Assembly: GCA_027579435.1 (NCBI GenBank) | Contig: JANBPK010000859.1 | Location: forward strand, 62,001 to 126,000 | Length of the DNA: 64,000 nucleotides | From: Candolleomyces eurysporus | Taxonomy: Eukaryota > Basidiomycota > Agaricomycetes > Agaricales > Psathyrellaceae | Reading direction: 5' to 3' | In this document: positions 34,200 to 46,700 of the stretch, one piece after another | Numbering within the stretch: the stretch's first letter is position 1 | Layout: each line of letters opens with the position of its first letter | Notes under the pieces: model-generated | Database searches by the model: none | Told to the model about the DNA's origin: nothing | The model's input: the letters and a program-made list of their open reading frames with translations, nothing else | Position numbers and translations under genes: made by a program

Positions 34200-37100
34200 A
34201 TGGCCGGCTTTGCGCTTTTTCGAGTGTTACTGGCAGCTTCGGTGTTGGTGTCGACCTGTCTGGTGGACGCCCGGTTATCACACCGAGGCCTTTCGTCGCC
34301 GAACCGACATCACCACCGACGCGCCACCAACCCGACAGCCACCTCTCCAGCGCATCTGTTCAACAGGACTCTGCCCTGGGGCGATGATCCTCAGGAACTG
34401 GTGAAGCGAGATGGGACAAAATATGTTTTTATGCATCATGTGCGTTATTTTTGTTCCTCAGCGAGATCGTTCGGTGCTGACCTTTTGTACAGATCGTTGG
34501 GAGTGCGTATCTGCTTCTGCATTTGTTATCTCACTGTCCGATGATTAACCTGTGACTTGACTCCCAAAATGACAGACACGTAAGGAGACCTCTATACCAT
34601 ATGTGGCGCGCTGACTGACTGGCATCTGTCTCGTTCTCGCTTATGCAGCTATCCTTATACCCGGGCGGATTGGGAGAAAGATATTAGAGAGATGCAGGCT
34701 AAAGGAATGTGCGTAGCCCTTCCGTTCTCGAGCTTCTCAATATAAGTCCGCATTCCTGATTTTCCCCGCGCAGAGATGCTGTGGCTCTGAACATTGGCTC
34801 TGCCGACTGGCAACGGCAACGAATTGCCGACGCCTACGACGTCGCCAGAGCTATCGGCACCAACTTCAAATTCTTCATCTCCTTCGACTTTACGGAGATG
34901 TCGTGCGACGTCAACGATATCGTTTCCCGTACCAGGGTCTTCTCAGACCACCCGAATCAGTTCAAGATCAACGGCAAAGTGTTCATATCGAGTTATGCCG
35001 GGGACTGTTTGGGGAATGCTGGGTGGGCGAGCTTGAAGGCTCAGACAAACGCGTATATTATGCCGTTCATTTGGGGATTGGAAGGACAATTTAATTCTTG
35101 GAACTCGTTGGATTCGTGGTATTGGTGTGTTGCCCCTTTATTCGGGATGTACCTTGGGTTCTGATGATGATGCTTGAAGCTGGGGTTGTGCATACCCGCA
35201 GGGCAACTATGACAAGACCGTAAGTTGCCACACATTGACAATCCTCAAAATCTACTGACATGATGTTTTGGCAGACCGACGATGATAGATTCTGTATGCT
35301 TCCGTCGTCTTCCCCGGAATTGCTCCTTTGCTCATTCTGCTTGCTTTACCCCAGACATGAACCAGCTAGGGTCCAAATACGCAACCACTGTCAGCGGTTG
35401 GATGTTGTATGTCGCTCATCAATGCTTAATTGCACACGACTGATTTTTGTGGCTTAGCACGAATCTTCCCTACAAGACCTTCTACCTGCGTGGCGACAAC
35501 TGGCTGATCAATAACCGTTGGGAGCAGCTCATTTCCATGCGAAACGAACTGAACTTTGTCGAGATGCTTACCTGGTGCGTTCTCTTTGATCCGTTTCTCT
35601 CTCGCACTCTGTTCACGACTCATCCCTTTCACCTNCCCCCCCCACAGGAATGACTACGGCGAATCGAATTAGTATGTGCCCTTTTCCCTTCACCTTCGTC
35701 CTTTTACCGACGGTACATTTTAGCTTCGGTACCATTCGGGGCTCCCAGCCTTCTGGAACGTACTGGGCAGATGGCTTCCCTCACACTGCCTGGTTCGATA
35801 TGTCCGAGTACTACATCAGAGCATTCAAGACGGGTAGTTATCCTGCCATCACAGTGAGTTCGTAGCCGACTGTTTCTTGCCTACGGTTCTGACGACGAAA
35901 CAGAAAGACGTTATCTACTATTGGTCCAAGCCTCATCCCGCTCAAGCAACTGCCTCGGTTGACGGAGGTCGCAGGCCGGACGGATATAGCTGGTCCCTCG
36001 TACGTCTTGCCCATTTCCGAGAACGAATGCACGACATTGATAGCCTCGTTTGTCGATAGGACTATCTTTGGGTAGCTGTGTTCGCGACGTCTCCTGCCCA
36101 GGTCATTTTGAAGTCAGGCGGGAATTCGCAATCGTTCAATGTGAATTCTGGCGTTTCGAAACTCAGAGTCCCATCTGCCGCTGGAAAAATCACGGTGCAG
36201 ATGGTCAGGGGTGGCCAAATGATCATTGACCGGACGCCGGACGACTTCACTTATGTCACAAACCCTGTGAGATGTGCGTGCTCTGCTCTCNTTTTTTTTC
36301 ATGAGGGCTCGCTTTGTTGACCTGAACGCGGTACAGACAACTACAACGCATACGTCGGAGCAGCTAGTACGTCTTTCCGTTACCCTTGCTCAGAATTCTT
36401 GTATCTGATGTATCGCCTTCTTTAGCCGCTTCCTCTGGCGGTCCTGCGTCTACTTCGACAAGTACCACCACATCGTCTACCTCAACCACCACCACCTCAA
36501 CGAGTACATCTACAACCGCAACCGCGACCACAACATCCGTCGCTGGCTCCACGTGGACATACAAAGGCTGCTACGATGATCCTACCAATAACCGCGTCCT
36601 CTACGACGGTGGCTCCACCTCGGAAACCAGCAACACGATCTCCAAGTGCCTCACCACCTGCGTCAACCAAGGCTTCGCCTTTGGAGGTGTCGAGTACGGA
36701 AGGGAATGCTACTGTGGGACGAAGATTCGAGACGGAGCTGTCCTCAAATCCAATGGGGAGTGCAGTATGCCGTGTGCTGGAAATTGTGAGAGCCCTGCCC
36801 ATTTTCGTATTATGAGGAGAGGTGCTAATAATGCGCATCTTTAGCTGCGGAAACATGTGGAAACGGCAACCGACTCGCTGTCTACTCGCGCCCCTCGACG
36901 ACGGGAACGCCTCCCGCGCCCACTACGACCTCTGTGGATGGTGTAACGTGGACTTATCGAGGATGCTACCCTGATAATACCAATCAGCGAACCCTGTACG
37001 ACGGGGGATCCACCTCGGAGTCGACGAACACGATATCCAAGTGCCTGTCGACGTGTGCTTCGCGCGGGTACGAATTTGGCGGTGTCGAGTACGGCAAAGA

Positions 37101-38106
37101 GTGCTATTGTGGAAGCGTCGTTCGAAGCGGAGTGTCGGCTGGGGCGGATTCGCAGTGTGGTATGGCGTGCAGTGGCAATGGTAGGTGTTCTTTCCTTGCT
37201 TTACATGAGATGTCAACTTCATTGATGGCCGATTGCTTTGCTTTCCAGCGAACGAGAAATGCGGTGACGGGAATAGGATCGCGATCTATTCCAGGCCGTC
37301 GTCCTCGTCAAGTAGTAGCACGACAACAACGACCACGACCACCTCGACCACAACCACGAGCTCTACAGCTACGGCCACTGTCTCAGTAACAGGATTCGCC
37401 CCCAGAGGCTGTGTGGCAGAGGGAACGACCGGAAGCAGGAGAGCGTTGACTGATGCTAGCTATTCCCGCGGCGATATGACGCCCCAGGTCTGCAACTCGC
37501 TCTGCTCAGCTTACCAATTCTCTGGAGTGGAATACGGGTGCGTAGTTTCCATCTACTACTATTAAATGCCTGTCACTGACTATCGGCTTTTCAACAGAGC
37601 GGAATGTCATTGCGGTAACAGCGTCACCAACAACGGTGCCACAGGCTCCACCATCGCTTCTTCCAACTGCGCCTCCACCTGCCCAGGCGACTCTTTCCAA
37701 CTCTGCGGAGGCGGCTGGACGATGAACCTCTCCCAAAAGACCAACACCGTCTGGAACAGCGACGGGTGCTACATCGACACTGCTGAGCGAATGTTACGAG
37801 GATACAGTACCTCGAGCAGCTCGATGACGACGGAGCGGTGCTTGGGCACTTGCTTGGAGCGTGGATTCAAGTTCGCTGCGACGCAAAATGGGGTGCAGTG
37901 TTTCTGCGGGAACGAAGTATTCAAGTCTGGATCGTTGGGATCTCAGACGAATGCCGGGGAGTGTAGTATGAAGTGTCCAGGTACGCTTTCGGTTTTGTGG
38001 TAGTAGATGCCTCTGTTCTAACGATGGATCTTGTGTTGCTCTAGGTAATTCGGTTCAGAATTGCGGCGCTGGGTGGAGGAATAGTCTATATACCCGAGCA
38101 TCATAA
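34200..38106 (+). CDS. GH71 alpha-1,3-glucanase with four WSC domains, secreted
   Basis: Endo-alpha-1,3-glucanase (mutanase) family 71, acting on alpha-1,3-glucan of fungal cell walls. The start ATG at 34200 opens a signal peptide (MAGFALFRVLLAASVLVSTC). The GH71 domain follows: YPYTRADWEKDIREMQAKGI, DAVALNIGSADWQRQRIADA, FKFFISFDFTEMSCD, LNFVEMLTWNDYGES, DGFPHTAWFDMSEYYIRAFK. A Ser/Thr-rich linker leads to WSC 1 (TWTYKGCYDDPTNNRVLYDG; FGGVEYGRECYCG) and WSC 2 (WTYRGCYPDNTNQRTLYDGG). After another Ser/Thr linker come WSC 3 (ECHCGNSVTNNGATG) and WSC 4 (FAATQNGVQCFCGNEVFKSG), ending YTRAS with TAA at 38,104-38,106. Exons are numerous. Between 34,440 and 34,648 the motif IVGNTY appears to be built from a 10-nt exon (34,493-34,502) and a 4-nt exon (34,576-34,579). 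N bases at 35,635 and 36,291 fall in or near introns. WSC domains probably anchor the enzyme to wall polysaccharide. Confidence 0.9.
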
Positions 38107-38379
38107 TGTCTCGACGGTACTTTCCCTTTCGCATTTTCTTTTCTTTCTAGCTTTGTTGTAATTTGGGTCAAAGCGCTGGTGTGTGTACCCATGAATCTGT
38201 GTTCTGTGTGTGTGCATTTTCTGTCAATCCTTAACCTTCCCATTCTTTCTTGTACCATTCGACTCTCCCCGCTCTTCGTTTAAATCTGTAGATCTAGATG
38301 TACAAGTATGATATACCCCCTATCAGGTTGTTCAATACCTCAATACAGTCCAAACCATCTTTCTTTACCTCAGACGAGG

Positions 38380-38602
38380 GTTAAGCTCGAACGCATTGCT
38401 AGAGGCGTTGTCCTCTCACCACCTTAGAGAATTGCGATACCCACACAAAATTAACAGCAAGGATTCCTTCAGGAAATTCGTCTTGACTTATCAGAAGCCA
38501 CCCGAACGCCAATCCCATTCCATGTTTCAACTCGAAAGCCAGCTTTACACCGAGAGGCTACGGCGGTACCAGGGCATGGAGGTTAACTTCGGCTTTTTCT
38601 GA
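38380..38602 (+). pseudogene. C-terminal scrap of an F-box protein
   Basis: The plus strand reads LRELRYPHKINSKDSFRKFV, then LTYQKPPERQSHSMFQLESQ and ends RLRRYQGMEVNFGFF. This matches the C-terminus of the F-box protein at 60,780-62,489 (EDSLRKFVLTYPKPVEP; RLRRSQGMEVSFGFS). Nothing upstream continues the protein, so it is a 3' fragment placed just after the GH71 gene. A shorter trace is at the same place after the second GH71 copy. Confidence 0.65.
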
Positions 38603-38699
38603 GGTTTGATTCGGATATCGATATACAGGAACTCAGTGCAGCAGATAAAATGACTATAGATATTGTTACATTGGCAACAGAACGTAGTCTAGAAGGATA

Positions 38700-39300
38700 T
38701 AATTGTGCACATTCGCTAGCATGTGTGTGTTAGGATTACTCACGTGCCAGGCTCATGGCTTTTCCCTGCTTTGTCCTCACCACTTAACATCTCGGCAAGA
38801 TCTCGATTATCAGCGACCATCCGACGAGTCGCCACAATTCAGTCGACTATCAAACACCCCATCCGAGGTATCCGAGGTTTGGCGAGAATGTTTTCTAAAG
38901 TATTTGGGATCGAACCTCGATGAAACAGAACACACGATCACTATTACCAACTATGCTGGTGTTAATAATTCGTTCTTCGGTGCGGTTTGTTTGTCGCAAG
39001 TAATTTGGGATGCTAACTAAAGCATGAAACTGTCAAATTAGATCTCGATAGCATCGTGGTAATCACGCCTTCCGTCTATGGTCCAAAGCAGCTGGCGGAC
39101 TCAGACTCTCCCTCCGTCTCCCCGTCCAGCACTCCGTCTGGAACAACTACAAGAACGAGTGTTGGGCCTTCCAGCACCGGCACTGCGACCAATCAGGAGT
39201 CATTTGGCATCGCCCGTGTGGACACCTGTCTCTTGAGCCCATTAGTACTGATCATATTGCTGTTATTGCCCTTTTTCCAACACAGGCTGCAGTAGGCCGC
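38700..39300 (+). other. Duplicated segment and short ORF with hydrophobic tail
   Basis: The part at 38,720-38,890 recurs at 47,980-48,180 and, in part, at 53,200-53,250 (shared CGACTATCAAA and GAGGTTTGG). Downstream, 39,050-39,295 reads a Ser/Thr-rich stretch (SDSPSVSPSSTPSGTTTRTS) followed by a hydrophobic end (LLSPLVLIILLLLPFF), as in GPI-anchored or tail-anchored surface proteins. No complete gene could be assembled. Confidence 0.3.
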
Positions 39301-39598
39301 GATCGCCCGCCTGCACCCACATATTTATCTACGAGATTCCGTCTGACCCTTGATCAGCCAGCAGGTCCCAGTCGCATGTAATAACATTTGGCTCGCTAGC
39401 TCTTCGTGTTTTTGAGGTCTTACAGATAACCGAATTCCAGGAAACCGCCCAGATCCTTTTTCGAGACTACTTTCCGGCGCAAACACTTCCGAGAACCAAT
39501 ACGACACCTGTCGGCGCGTCAAAACTCAAGAGTCGCGGCGGCCATCTCGGAGACGAATATCTTCTCATGAGCCAACGGTAGCAACCAAATCCGAGCTT

Positions 39599-39868
39599 TG
39601 AACCCTCTTTGAGACGATTCTGAAGGGCAAAATCCCCACTGAGATCTGGCAGGTCTCACCATTACCAAGCGCAATCTGTTCCGTAGGCTTGGTGGCGCGT
39701 TCACTGTGACGCCGGAGGCGTGCCCTTCCATCTTGAACCCTCTTTGAGACGATTCAGAAGGGCAAAATCCCCACTGAGATCTGGCAGGTCTCACCATTAC
39801 CAAGCGCAATCTGTTCCGTAGGCTTGGTGGCGCGTTCACTGTGACGCCGGAGGCGTGCCCTTCCATCT
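39599..39868. repeat. Perfect-frame tandem duplication, 2 x 135 bp
   Basis: Two adjacent 135-bp units differ at one base that I can see (CTGAAG versus CAGAAG). As 135 is 45 codons, the minus-strand frame stays open through both, giving a repeated 45-residue block (KMEGHASGVTVNAPPSLRNR and so on). The open frame is about 120 codons in all (39,881-39,519). There is no recognised family, and it may be chance coding of a minisatellite. Confidence 0.8.
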
Positions 39869-39869
39869 T

Positions 39870-41330
39870 TGGTCCCGTCAATTTGTTGGAACGCCGGTGT
39901 TACAGTCGTTTGCATGTCACCAACATGTCACGCTTTGCACCCCCAGTTTGCGACAATTATTTCTTCATGAGATCTTTGTGATTTCCTCTAATTTTTGGTC
40001 TGTGGATACCTCATTAGCCCTTCTTTGACATATATTTTTAATTTTGTCTTGAGTCTCATCTGGCATGGGTCCAGGTCTCGAGCGCGTGTCATGATCTTCC
40101 GCAAACTTAGCTTTTTCGGTGTAATCGTCGTTTTGCCACACCTTCCGCTGCTCAAAAAAAAAAAAAAAATTGGTTATGAGATCTACTAGCATGCTACTAA
40201 TGACGTGCCAAGTTATGTAGGATTTGGATGTGATTTGACGGTGCAATGGCCAAGTGTCCTAAGGAGTATGGTGTCCCAAGGAGTGATGGAACACTGTATC
40301 GCAATATGATCTGCCCATTCATAACTCTAAAAACACTACCACCAATCCACAATCCCCGCCCGCTACTCTCGCCAGAATCACCCAAGAACAAATCTCAGAG
40401 AACAATCCTCATGTGGATTACACTAGGTGTGATTACAGCAATGCCTGCTAGCAGCGCGTATGCAAAATCAACGTCCGTACGACATTCTGCATGTATAAAT
40501 TTAGTCTCGTGAGCTCTACTTTCCCGGCTCATTTGCGATGAGATTTACTGATTATCTGCCCTCTCCCTCTCCGACAATAATGGCCAGACCCTTGGTCGGT
40601 TCAATGAAAGTTGTCATCAGAGTTTAGATGAGCATTCTGACTTTCGCTTTCAACATCATGAAACCTATAATCTGGCGAGGCCGAGTCGTTGGATATGAAC
40701 CCAAGATAGTAGTGGGATGCTGACCCCCCTCTCGGTTCAGGCTTGGTGTAGCTCAAGGCCTCCACTGCTGAACGACCCTGTACGCTGTTGTTGTCCAAAG
40801 CGCGTGGAAGGTGAGGCCGCTCTGTTCTCGTTTCAGCTCAGATTCTATGTTCCTCCCGGCCGATTAATAATTTGAACGGGCTGTTCTCTCCGGTCGGCCT
40901 TGTGACATGCGATTCCGTCACAGCGAGTTGGGTCATCAGATGCCATGCGTCGTCATATATTTCGGTTGACACTTGGTTGAAACCTGCCCTTTTAGGCTTT
41001 AGCGTTGGACAAGCGGTGTCCCCTCGTACCGCCTGCCATCATCAGGACCTTGTGCCGTTACTATGATATGGTATGATGTACGTTGTAAGACAACAGCAAG
41101 TTTATGGATATTGTTACAAATGTCAAAATAATGAATCCATCTATGCCTCCAAAGGCTACGGGTAGCTAAAAACTATACTCGATGGACCAAGTCATCAGTA
41201 AATCTAGATTTTACATCTGGCCCCGAGAACTGGAAAGGTGTGCAAAGGTCGAAGCGTACACGTTCGGTTTCCTGATGGAAAAGAAAGTAAATCTAAAGGT
41301 TTCGGAGCTACATCGCACAGGGGCGAAAGG
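39870..41330. other. Gene-poor stretch
   Basis: No supported gene. It has a run of about 16 A at 40,150-40,167 that could be an old retroelement tail. A short plus-strand ORF starts at 40,246 (MAKCPKEYGVPRSDGTLYRN) with one hydrophobic segment. I see no conserved domain. Confidence 0.4.
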
Positions 41331-42560
41331 AAAATATGTAAGTCATACACAGCAGTAGAATGGAAGGCGAACGTGTAAACAGTTTAGCGGAACATGACAG
41401 GGATGAGAGAGATGAATAAGACAGTATCTAATCTTTACAGCCGCGAGCCCGTGTCGGAAACTTCTAAATCATAGATTCAAGCTAGTCGGCTTTCCTACGA
41501 TAAGACGATTCAAACCTACACAAAGGCGTGCCCAAGTGAAAAGGGCCTCACAACTTGGAGTTGCGAAGAACGGCTGGTTCTGCTGGGGTGGCTTGTAAGA
41601 TGCATGTCAACGCGGGCTCTACAAGAGAATAATCGGTATGCTCACTGTCGGTCCCGGCCTCAGTGGGAAGGCTACCATGCTCTTCCGGGACCGCGCCTGC
41701 ATGAAGGGACTTGTGTTAGCAGCTGTCGACTGGATCAGCTCAGGCCATGAAGTCCAAAAGCACTAACGTGACTCGCGAAAGGGCATTTGTAACTGCTCCA
41801 ACTNGGGGGGGAGACTGTGACGCCTCTGCTCTACTTGAGGCGGGAGCGCACGAAACGTTGGCCACTCCACTAAAATGTGCGAATACTGGGCCGTTGATTG
41901 GTCCATTGTAGACGACTCTACAGTTCTGCTGGTGGTATGCAGGACTGTTCTCGGATGAGGAAGACATTGAGATTGGTGAAAGTAGGTGGTAAGGATTGGA
42001 ATCAAGTGAGGTGGGGGTGTCAGAAACCGAGCAACTTTTATAGCCCTCGAAAGACGCCCCCATATATTAGCAAACAGGTTCCAATTATCGAGGAACGATT
42101 TATCCTTCACCCCCTCCCTGAGCACACGAGGAATCCCGCTTTGTCCCAGCGAGATTTTGGTCGACACTTGCTGCTTCTTTTGGAGATCAGATCTAGGTCA
42201 CGAATTCATATCAAGCAAGGTTTGGCTCTAACACGAGTCATATCCAAGCTTGCCAACGCCACCTCAAGATGACGCGCCCCGAGAATGAAGTTCACCATCA
42301 TGATGGTACCACATCAGGACAGGTCCAGGGGAAAACATTTGGATCGACCAGTTCCAAAAATCGAATTCGGAATTTGTGTAGGACTGGAGGGTATGTGAAG
42401 TTTGACTGGTGACTACGCAATAGTGCAGCGCCATTGACCGCTCAATCCCCAATGGATTGACGGGAACTAAGGGCACGCCCGATGTACTGTGCACCCACGA
42501 CTGATAAGTACAAGATATGGCAAGTACTATTATTCCTGGTGACTTGCCGTTGTTCGCGGA
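41330..42560. repeat. Duplicated segment, copy 1 (pairs with 51,420-53,000)
   Basis: Shared runs include AGTAGAATGGAAGG, CTCAGTGGGAAGGCTACCAT, and a stretch near 42,260-42,330 that pairs with 52,770-52,830 (CGCCACCTC.AGATGAC, CACATCAGGACAGG). Both copies carry the same small minus-strand ORF. Copy 2 differs by containing a phosphatase fragment. Confidence 0.65.
41740..41966 (-). CDS. Small conserved hypothetical protein, copy 1
   Basis: Seventy-five codons, starting at 41,966. The protein begins MSSSSENSPAYHQQNCRVVY, followed by NGPINGPVFAHFSGVANVSC, and ends LVLLDFMA. A paralogue at 51,803-52,000 has the same start pattern, MSSSSxNxPxYHQQxCRxVx, with NG(P/T)ING after it. Conservation is strongest in the first 45 residues and drifts towards the C-terminus. 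This suggests a real coding start, with the tail in copy 1 or 2 altered. There is no signal peptide or known domain. One N at 41,804 lies inside the reading frame. Function unknown. Confidence 0.45.
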
Positions 42561-42569
42561 GGATTGCAA

Positions 42570-43469
42570 GGTGCCTGTTGACCATGCTCGATGCTCGGTT
42601 AAGGCTTGGCGTTCTGCGAGTATGTAGTGGGGCCGTTCGCCGCTGTGTATGAATACTCATGAATACTGAGGTCCCGCGACATAATGTTTCTGATGGAGCG
42701 CAAATTCCAGGACGCCGGTCACATTGTTATGAATTGCGCAGTGGGCAAAACGGTTGTCATGATCCAAAAAAAAAGTGACATGGAAAGAAGGGTCATTCTA
42801 TAAAACAGACGTCAAGGGAACTAAGGGCAAGGGAAATAAACTTCACGAACCATTGATGTGTCACCACCGTTGCAGTCAATGCGGCCCCTACTCCCCCATC
42901 GTCGTTTTCGAACTATAAGCAACGCTGACGGGTTAGGGGCGTACAATGTCGAAAATTATCGCCCATCGGAATGCGAGATGACACCGACTGGATATCCAAT
43001 ATCATCATTGAGGATAATGTGGGCGAAGATCGCTTTGGCTTCGTTCACGGCGAAAAAGTCTACCAGGAATGGATGGGGGTGAACAAGAATGAGCAAATGA
43101 TTGGCGACTCAAAACAGCGGGAAGAGGTTTGACCATGCGGCCGTGACCAAAAAAGGAGGGGTAAAATAGTAACTTATGTCCTCAGATTCAACGATTCAGT
43201 GGACTTATGTCCTCAGATTTAACGATTCAGTGGACTTATCTTTCACCATCAAACAAGCCGCAGGGAGCGGGGGAAACGGCGTTTGATTTAATGCAATGCA
43301 GGGTCAGGTCAGGTGCTGCTGGCCCAGAGTCGGGTGCTCACCTTGGGGACTCCAGACCGTGGCAGCCATGCAAGCGCCCTCTGCTTCCCGATAGCCAGTG
43401 GAGGAAGGGAAGTTGGGATCGCACACGTGCTTGAAGCGCGGCTCCCACGGGAGGTCCATTACTAGAAAC
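42570..43469. other. Gene-poor stretch with a short direct repeat
   Basis: No supported gene. At 43,170-43,238 a run of about 31 bp (ACTTATGTCCTCAGATT, then AACGATTCAGTGG) occurs twice in tandem. Near 43,465-43,497 the octamer AAACGGAT occurs three times. A plus-strand piece at about 42,970-43,090 reads TDWISNIIIEDNVGEDRFGF but has no start or continuation. Confidence 0.4.
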
Positions 43470-43736
43470 GGATACTAGAAACGGATCTAAAAACGGATGT
43501 AGCGACGGACCGACGGCTGTTCTGAACTGTTGCCGTTCCTTCTTCTTTCCTCGTTGTCGGTTTCTCTGTTCGCGTGGGCCCTCCGCTCCACCCTTCCCTT
43601 TGTTTGTAGTTTTTGGAGAGTCTCTGGCTTCTCCCGCCTGACATTCGTTTCTACGCACCTTTCGATCACTCCTTCGGAAGTCACTGTCTTTTGACTTGTA
43701 AAAGCTGTTTTCGACTTTCACCGACACCCTTCAACC

Positions 43737-46700
43737 ATGGCCAGCTTTGCGCTTTTTCGAGTGTTACTGGTTATCACGCCGAACCGACATCACCACTGAC
43801 GCGCCACCAACCTGACGGCCACCTCTCCAGCGCATCTGTTCAACGGGACTCTGCCCTGGGGCGATAATCCTCAGGAGCTGGTGAAGCGAGATAGGACCAA
43901 ATGTGTTTTTATGCATCATGTAAGGAGATTTCCATGCCATAACCTGTAGCCTGTGGCGCGCTGACCGACTGGCATCCGTCTCGTTCTCGCTTACGCAGCT
44001 ATTCTTATACCCGGGCGGATTGGGAGAAAGATATAAGAGAAATGCAGGCTGAAGGAATGTGCGTAGCCCTTCCGTCGTTCTCGAGCCTCCCAATCTAAGC
44101 TCACATTCCTGATTTTCTCCGCGCAGAGATGCTGTGGCTCTGAACATTGGCTCTGCCGACTGGGAACGCCAACGGATTGCCGACGCCTACGACGTCGCTA
44201 GAGCCATCGGCACCAACTTCAAATTCTTCATCTCCTTCGACTTTACAGAGATGTCGTGCGACGTCGGCGATATCGTTGCTCGTATCAGGGTGATCTCAGA
44301 CAACTCTAATCAGTTTAAAATCAACGGCAAAGTGTTCGTGTCGAGTTATGCCGGGGATTATTTGGGGAATGCTGGGTGGGCGAGCTTGAAGGCTCAGACA
44401 AACGCGTATATCATGCCGCTCATTTGGGGATTGGAAGGACAGTTTAATTCTTGGAGCTCGTTGGATTCGTGGTATTGGTGTGTCTTCTCTTTATTCGAGA
44501 TGCACCTTGGGTTCTGATGATGATGCTTGAAGCTGGGGTTGTGCGTACCCGCAGGGCAACAATGACAAGACCGTAAGTTGCCACACATTGACAATCCTCG
44601 AAATTTACTGATATAATGTTTTGGCAGACCGATGATGATAGATACTGTATGCTTCCGTCGTCTTCCCCGGAATTGCTCCTTTGCTCATTCTGCTTGCTTC
44701 ACCCCAGACATGAACCAGCTAGGGTCAAAATACGCAACCACTGTCAGCGGTTGGATGTTGTATGTCGCTCATCAATGCCTAATTGCACACGACTGATTTT
44801 TGTGGCTTAGCACGAATCTTCCCTACAAGACCTTCTACCTGCGTGGCGATAACTGGCTGATCAATAACCGTTGGGAGCAGCTCATTTCCATGCGAAACGA
44901 ACTGAACTTTGTCGAGATGCTTACCTGGTGCATTCTCTTTGATCCGTTTCTCTCTCGCACTCTATTCACGACTCATCCCTTCCGCTTCCCCCCACAGGAA
45001 TGACTACAGTGAATCGAATTAGTACGTGCCCTTTTCCCTTCACCTTTGCCCTTTTACCGACAGTACATTTCAGCTTCGGTACCATTCGAAGCTCCCAGCC
45101 TTCTGGAACGTACTGGGCAGATGGCTTCCCTCACACCGCCTGGTTCGATATGTCCGAATACTACATCAGAGCATTCAAGACGGGTGGTACTCCTGCCATC
45201 ACAGTGAGTCCGAAGCCGACTATTTTTTGCCGACGGTTCTGACGATGAAACAGAAAGACGTTATCTACTATTGGTCCAAGCCTCATCCCGCTCAAGCAAC
45301 TGCCTCGGTTGACGGAGGTCGCAGGCCGGACGGATATAGCTGGTCCCTCGTACGTCTTGCCATTTTCTGAGAACGAATGCACGACATTGATAGCCTCGTT
45401 TGTTGATAGGACTATCTTTGGGTAGCTGTGTTCGCGACGTCTCCTGCCCAGGTCATTTTGAAGTCAGGCGGGAATTCGCAATCGTTCAATGTGAATTCTG
45501 ATGTTTCGAAACTCAGAGTCCCGTCTGCCGCTGGAAAGATTACGGTGCAGATGGTTAGGGGAGGCCAAATGATCATTGACCGGACGCCGGACGACTTCAC
45601 CTATGTCACGAACCCCGTGAGATGTGCGTATGCTTCGCTCTTATTTTTCGCGAGGAATCGCTATATTGACCTGAACACGGTACAGATAACTACAACGTCT
45701 ACCTCGGTGCAACAAGTACGTCTTTCCGTTGCCCTTGCTCAGAATTCTTGTATCTGACTCGGATATGTCGCCTTCTCAAGCTGCTTCCTCTGGCGGTCCT
45801 GCGTCTACTTCGACGACGACTACCAGCACCACCACATCGTCTACCTCGACCACCACCACATCAACGAGTACGTCCACAACCGCAACTGCGACCACAACAT
45901 CTGTTGCTGGCTTCACATGGACATACAAAGGCTGCTACGACGATCCTACCACTAACCGCGTCCTCTACGACGGTGTCTCCACCTCGGAAACCAGCAACAC
46001 GATCTCCAAGTGCCTCACCACCTGCGTCAACCAAGGCTTCGCCTTTGGAGGTGTCGAGTACGGAAGGGAATGCTACTGTGTGACAAATATTCGGGGCGGG
46101 GCTATCCTCAAATCGAATGGGGAGTGCAGTATGCCGTGTGCTGGAAATTGTGAGAGTCCTGCCTATTTTCGTGTTACGGGGAGAGGTGCTAATAATTCTT
46201 ATCTCTAGCTGCGGAGACATGTGGAAACGGCAACCAACTCGCTATCTACTCGCGTCCTTCAACTACAGGAACGCCTCAAGCACCCACTACAACCTCTGTG
46301 AATGGTGTTACGTGGACCTGTCGAGGATGCTACCCTGATAATACTAATCAGCGAACCCCGTACGACCGGGGATCCACCTCGGAGTCGACGAACACGATAT
46401 CCAAGTGCCTGTCGACGTGTGCTTCGCGCGGGTACGAGTTTGGCGGTGTCGAGTACGGCAAAAAGTGCTACTGTGGAAGTGTCATTCGAAGCGGAGTGTC
46501 GGCTGGGTCGGATTCGCAGTGTGGTATGGCGTGCAGTGGCAATGGTAGGCGTTCTTTCCTTGCTTTGCATGAAGTGTCAATGCCATTGATGGTTGATTGC
46601 TTTGATTTGCAGCGAACGAGAAATGCGGTGACGGGAATAGGATTGCGATCTATTCCAGGCCGCCGTCCTCGTCAAGTAGCACGACGAAAACCACGACTAC

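Noticed and set aside
40150..40167. Poly-A run as the tail of a processed pseudogene
   Set aside because: No recognisable coding sequence lies upstream of the run on the plus strand, so the origin stays open.
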